Part shown: positions 5,090 through 8,150 of the stretch, piece after piece
Layout: every line of letters starts with the position of its first letter
Numbering within the stretch: position 1 is the stretch's first letter
Assembly (NCBI GenBank): GCA_017549745.1
Contig: JAFYUA010000331.1
Span: 1-8,150 of the forward strand
Direction: 5' to 3'
DNA from: Clostridia bacterium
GTDB taxonomy: Bacteria; Bacillota; Clostridia; UMGS1810
Length of the DNA stretch: 8,150 nt
The notes under the pieces: model-generated
Told to the model about the DNA's origin: nothing
What the model saw: only the letters and a program-made list of their open reading frames with translations
Database searches by the model: none
Position numbers and translations under genes: made by a program

Positions 5090-6454
5090 ATGGCAAACCT
5101 TACCAAAGATTTCACCAGGGGCAGCATACCGCGGCAGCTGTTGTGGTTTACCCTGCCGTTTATGGCATCAAATGCACTTCAGGTGCTATATTCCACCATC
5201 GACATGATAATAGTGGGCAACTATGTGGGCACTGCAGGACTTTCGGCTGTGTCACAAAGCAGCATGATAGTCAACTTTGCCACCATGGTGTGCCTTGGCT
5301 TTTCCAATGCAGGGCAGGTGCTCATAGCTCAGGCAATGGGCGCAGGCAAAAAGAAAGAGCTAAATGACATAATAGGCACGCTCTTTACCCTCATTTTGCT
5401 AATCGGCGTTTTGTTCAGCGTTGCGTTTCTGGCAATGCGCTCTAATATAATGCAGTGGATAAACATTCCGAGTGAATCTCACGCAATGGCTATAGATTAT
5501 CTTGTAATCTGTGCTTGGGGTCTGGTTTTCACCGCGGGCTACAATGTGGTGTCGGCAATTCTCAGAGGCATGGGCGATTCCAAAAGACCGTTTCTTTTCA
5601 TTGGCATAGCCACGGTGGTCAACCTCGTGCTCGACATTGTGTTCACAGGCATGCTCGGCTGGGGCGTGGCAGGCGCGGCATATGCCACCATCATTGGTCA
5701 GGCAGTGTCATTTATCTTTTCTTTGTTCTATCTGTATCGAAGCCGCGAAGCTTTTGGCTTTGATTTTCGCAAAGAGAGCTTTAGACTAAACAAAAAATAC
5801 TGCAAGATGATGTTTGGTCTCGGCACTCCCATGGCAATACAGGCAGGCTGCATCAATCTTTCGATGCTCTATGTGAACTCGCTTGTAAACTCTGTGAGCG
5901 TTGTGGCATCGGCGGCATTTGGCGTGGGCACCCGAATTGATGACATATTCAACAAAATATCTCAGGGGCTTCAGTTTGCAGCACTGCCCATGATAAGCCA
6001 GAATCTCGGCGCCAAGGATAACTCCAGAGCAAAACGCGTGGTGTGGTGGACTCTGCTCTATTCAGGACTTTTTGCATGCTTTACCATTGCGGTGTACTTC
6101 CTCTTTGGCAAAGACCTCTTTATGATGTTCTCAGATGACAGCGCCGTTCACAACATGGCAGGCACATTCATCAGTGCAATTGTGTGGATATTCCCCGCGC
6201 TTGCAATCATGCGCGCAACCAACGCATTCATTCAGGGCATTGGCAACGCCACTCTCGGCATGGTGCTCTCGCTCCTTGACGGCGTAATTCTCAGGATAGG
6301 ACTCAGCTGGCTTTTCGGCATTGGTATTGGCTGGGGCTTCTATGGATTTGTGCTCGGTTACGGCGTGGCGGCATATGGCTGCGCAATACCTGGGTTTATA
6401 TATTTCATCTCGGGAATATGGAAAAAAAGAAAATCGCTGGCAGACAGCATATAA
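5090..6454 (+). CDS. MATE family multidrug efflux transporter
   Basis: This is an inner-membrane antiporter of the multidrug and toxic compound extrusion family, expected to expel drugs or metabolites in exchange for Na+ or H+. The 454 residues contain about twelve hydrophobic segments in two similar halves. The first helix pair carries the family pattern YSTIDMIIVGNYVGTAGLSAV (about residues 34-54). ILRGMGDSKRP (157-167) precedes NLVLDIVFTGMLGWGVAGAA, and the second half shows the matching QGIGNATLGMVLSLLDGVILR. The frame is open from an ATG at 5039, but that ATG is the first base of a terminator-like stem. The ATG at 5090 has AGAGG ten bases upstream and starts MANLTKDFTRG, the usual MATE N terminus. 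It stands alone on the plus strand. A mobile repeat begins 4 nt after its stop. The substrate cannot be told from sequence. Confidence 0.95.
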   Translation: MANLTKDFTRGSIPRQLLWFTLPFMASNALQVLYSTIDMIIVGNYVGTAGLSAVSQSSMIVNFATMVCLGFSNAGQVLIAQAMGAGKKKELNDIIGTLFTLILLIGVLFSVAFLAMRSNIMQWINIPSESHAMAIDYLVICAWGLVFTAGYNVVSAILRGMGDSKRPFLFIGIATVVNLVLDIVFTGMLGWGVAGAAYATIIGQAVSFIFSLFYLYRSREAFGFDFRKESFRLNKKYCKMMFGLGTPMAIQAGCINLSMLYVNSLVNSVSVVASAAFGVGTRIDDIFNKISQGLQFAALPMISQNLGAKDNSRAKRVVWWTLLYSGLFACFTIAVYFLFGKDLFMMFSDDSAVHNMAGTFISAIVWIFPALAIMRATNAFIQGIGNATLGMVLSLLDGVILRIGLSWLFGIGIGWGFYGFVLGYGVAAYGCAIPGFIYFISGIWKKRKSLADSI

Positions 6455-6457
6455 CCC

Positions 6458-6614
6458 AAAAGGGGCTGTCTCTCTAAACATTCATAATGTATAAACATTC
6501 AAAAATGTAGGGGTCGATGCCTACATCGACCCGAAAAATCGGGCGGATGTGGGCATCCGCCCCTACAAAACGAATTATTATGCATATTGTTTGTTTAAAG
6601 AGACAACCTCTTTT
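6458..6614 (+). mobile_element. Complete MITE-like element with terminal inverted repeats, copy 2
   Basis: This 157-bp noncoding element has 23-bp terminal inverted repeats (6458-6480 with 6592-6614, 20 of 23 matching) whose tips read AAAAGGGGCTGTCTC and AAAAGAGGTTGTCTC. Its core is three adjoining hairpins: GGGTCGATG/CATCGACCC (6511-6532), CCCGA/TCGGG (6530-6543) and GGGCGGATG/CATCCGCCC (6541-6562). An outer TGTAGGGG/CCCCTACA (6506-6513 with 6560-6567) encloses all three. It fills almost the whole convergent gap between the MATE and ROK genes and probably acts as a transcription terminator in both directions. No clear target-site duplication is visible. The terminal sequence recalls transposon ends of the GGGGCTGTCTC type, but the parent family is not established here. 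Confidence 0.85.
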
Positions 6615-6618
6615 TATG

Positions 6619-7803
6619 TTATTCAAAAAGCTTTGCAGGGTCTTCACACACTCTGTCGAGCACTGTGGCTATGCCGCCCAGAAGCACTGCATCGCACCCA
6701 AGCACAGATGCACTCACGGGGCAGCTTTGCTCTCTCATGCCCATGGCGCCAACCGTTGCATCGGCAAGCCTTGGCACAATGGCTTCGCAAAAGCCGTCTA
6801 TGCCCGAGCCCACCACGATGAGCGAGGGGTCAAAAAGATTGGCTATGTTAAATACTGCTGCCGAAAGGTAGCTCACCTCGCGCTCTACCACTGCGCATGC
6901 CGCTTTGTCGCCTGTTTTGTATGCATTGAATATATCGGCACAGGTGCTATCTTTGGAGAGTGAGTCTGAAAGAGAGAGATTTTCGTGCAAGGCTCTGAGC
7001 ATTGCGCCCTCTCCTGTGTGAGCTTGCAGGCAGCCTCTTTTGCCGCATTCACAAACAGGGCCTAAGGGGTCAATTATGCTATGACCAATCTCGCCTGCGG
7101 CGTTGTTCACTCCGCGAAGCAGGCTACCGCCGCTTATGATGGCAGAGCCAACACCGCTGCCTACATAGAGGTACACAAAATCCTCACACGCCGAAGCCGT
7201 GCCATACCACCTCTCTGCCGTTGCCATGAGGCGCACATCGTTTTCGGGATACACGCACAGTGAGCACGCCTCACTGAGCATGGCTTTGATGGGCACATTC
7301 TTCCATTTGAGAATGGGTGAATTCACTATATCGCCGTGATGCGCATCTGTAATGCCATGCACGCCGAGTCCGAGACCTGCTATGGTGCAATCGCGGCTTT
7401 CGCCAAAGGTCCTGACTTGCTGTGCGATATATGCAGTGCACTCCTCAGGCGTTGCAGTGCCGTCAAAACGGCGGCTATGGCGATAGATTATGTTGGCACC
7501 AAAATCCGACACGGCAAAATCCACACCCACGGGGCTGATGTATGCCGAGGCTGCAAAGAAACGGTCCTGCCTGAGTCTTAAAAGCACAGGCTTTCGTCCG
7601 CCTGTGGACACACCCACACTGCACTCCTCCACAAGGCCATTGTCGATGAGCCATGAGGTGATGTTGGTGACGGTGGCGGCGGTGAGACCTGTGGCCTTTG
7701 CAAGCTCTATTCGTGATATCTGCCCACTGCTTCGTATGTTGCTCAAAATGAGTGATGTGTTCATTCTTTTCATCAAAGAAAAGCTACCGATTTTATTTTT
7801 CAT
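6619..7803 (-). CDS. ROK family transcriptional regulator (NagC/XylR type)
   Basis: This is a DNA-binding sugar-responsive regulator of the ROK family, 394 residues, normal for the NagC/XylR group. Residues about 14-60 form a winged helix-turn-helix (ISRIELAKATGLTAATVTNI...IDNGLVEE), followed by the STGGRKP linker (67-73). The ROK domain shows GLGLGVHGITD (153-163), ENDVRLMA (197-204), a VGSGVGSAI loop (224-232), GEIGH (247-251) and the zinc motif CECGKRGCLQ (C261, C263, C268). The N-terminal phosphate-binding DxGGT of sugar kinases is absent, its place holding ISPVGVDFAV, so it should sense rather than phosphorylate a sugar. The ATG has GGTG seven bases upstream. It lies 44 bp after the peptidase gene with no obvious terminator between, so the two may be co-transcribed. 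The effector and target genes are unknown. Confidence 0.93.
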   Translation of the reverse strand: MKNKIGSFSLMKRMNTSLILSNIRSSGQISRIELAKATGLTAATVTNITSWLIDNGLVEECSVGVSTGGRKPVLLRLRQDRFFAASAYISPVGVDFAVSDFGANIIYRHSRRFDGTATPEECTAYIAQQVRTFGESRDCTIAGLGLGVHGITDAHHGDIVNSPILKWKNVPIKAMLSEACSLCVYPENDVRLMATAERWYGTASACEDFVYLYVGSGVGSAIISGGSLLRGVNNAAGEIGHSIIDPLGPVCECGKRGCLQAHTGEGAMLRALHENLSLSDSLSKDSTCADIFNAYKTGDKAACAVVEREVSYLSAAVFNIANLFDPSLIVVGSGIDGFCEAIVPRLADATVGAMGMREQSCPVSASVLGCDAVLLGGIATVLDRVCEDPAKLFE

Positions 7804-7847
7804 CGTTTTTCACCATATGTCAGAGAAAATTCCCTTTCGGCTATGCT

Positions 7848-8150
7848 TTATTTTTTCTTAAGTATATCTATAGCTTTTGCAAGCTGAGTGTCGCCATCTT
7901 CGGTGGCATCATACTCTTTGAGCTGCACGCCATCTGGCAGGTCAACCTCCACATCGGGTGCTACGCCCTGACCATCGATGCACTGCCCTGCAGGGGTATA
8001 GTAACGCGCAATGGTCACTCGCAGTCCCGTGCCGTCACCCAATGCAAACACTCCCTGCACCACGCCTTTGCCGTAGGTGTTTTTGCCAACTAAGGTGGCT
8101 TTGTCATAATCACTAAGCGCTGCCGCCATGATTTCTGATGCACTGGCGCT
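7848..8150 (-). CDS. S41 family C-terminal processing peptidase (partial, 3' end)
   Basis: Only the last 100 codons are in the window; the 5' part lies beyond 8150. The fragment opens with SASASEI (8130-8150), the catalytic serine motif of CtpA/Prc tail-specific proteases. AALSDYDKATLVGKNTYGKGVVQ follows with the general-base lysine in the GKGVVQ stretch. RVTIARYYTPAGQCIDGQGVAPDVEV is the conserved closing motif of the peptidase core. Family members are usually exported, with a PDZ domain ahead of this region, and cut proteins near their C termini outside the cytoplasmic membrane. The ATG at 8129 is internal and not a start, because the reading frame and the catalytic motif continue to the edge. 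Confidence 0.92.
   Translation of the reverse strand, partial: SASASEIMAAALSDYDKATLVGKNTYGKGVVQGVFALGDGTGLRVTIARYYTPAGQCIDGQGVAPDVEVDLPDGVQLKEYDATEDGDTQLAKAIDILKKK

Noticed and set aside
6131..6963. Open frames antisense to the MATE and ROK genes (116 and 148 codons)
   Set aside because: Both are shadows of well-supported genes and show no domain signals.
1..8150. tRNA, rRNA or CRISPR array
   Set aside because: No cloverleaf with a CCA end, no rRNA core sequence and no regularly spaced repeats were found by eye.

Overview
The window reads as part of the chromosome of a strictly anaerobic Firmicute, most likely a member of the Clostridia. The grounds are an [FeFe]-hydrogenase maturase (HydE), an IscU of the clostridial type with a cysteine-rich tail, a TcdA/IscS/IscU/TtcA set without an E. 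coli-style hsc/fdx cluster in view, and purine-rich Shine-Dalgarno sites. This is an inference from gene content; no taxonomic marker gene is present.

Layout. Positions 1-93 are the truncated end of a palindromic mobile repeat, whose tip forms the last codons and stop of hydE. Positions 57-4375 hold a minus-strand cluster read right to left: tcdA (cyclic t6A formation), iscS (cysteine desulfurase), iscU (Fe-S scaffold), an intrinsic terminator, ttcA (tRNA thiolation by an Fe-S enzyme) and hydE (radical-SAM hydrogenase maturation). Spacing is tight: 17-nt gap tcdA-iscS, 11-nt overlap iscS-iscU, 67-nt gap with the terminator, 8-nt overlap ttcA-hydE. The theme is sulfur mobilisation from cysteine and its use in Fe-S clusters, tRNA modification and hydrogenase assembly.

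Positions 4376-5089 form an AT-rich divergent intergenic region with no convincing protein gene. It holds a good tcdA promoter, a long perfect hairpin, a second minus-strand promoter that could drive a roughly 400-nt untranslated transcript ending at that hairpin, a 16-bp palindrome, a plus-strand promoter and a 5' hairpin in front of the next gene. The tcdA promoter and the plus-strand promoter share a 14-of-15-nt motif.

Positions 5090-6454 encode a plus-strand MATE-family efflux pump. Its 3' end abuts a complete 157-bp MITE-like element (6458-6614) that fills the convergent gap to a minus-strand ROK-family transcriptional regulator (6619-7803). The window ends in the C-terminal part of a minus-strand S41 carboxy-terminal processing peptidase (7848-8150, cut by the window edge).

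The two repeat copies are identical over all 93 comparable bases and lie in inverted orientation around the 6.4-kb hydE-to-MATE segment. The strongest unusual observations are that the repeat supplies the hydE stop codon, the inverted repeat pair itself, and the structured, promoter-bearing intergenic region.
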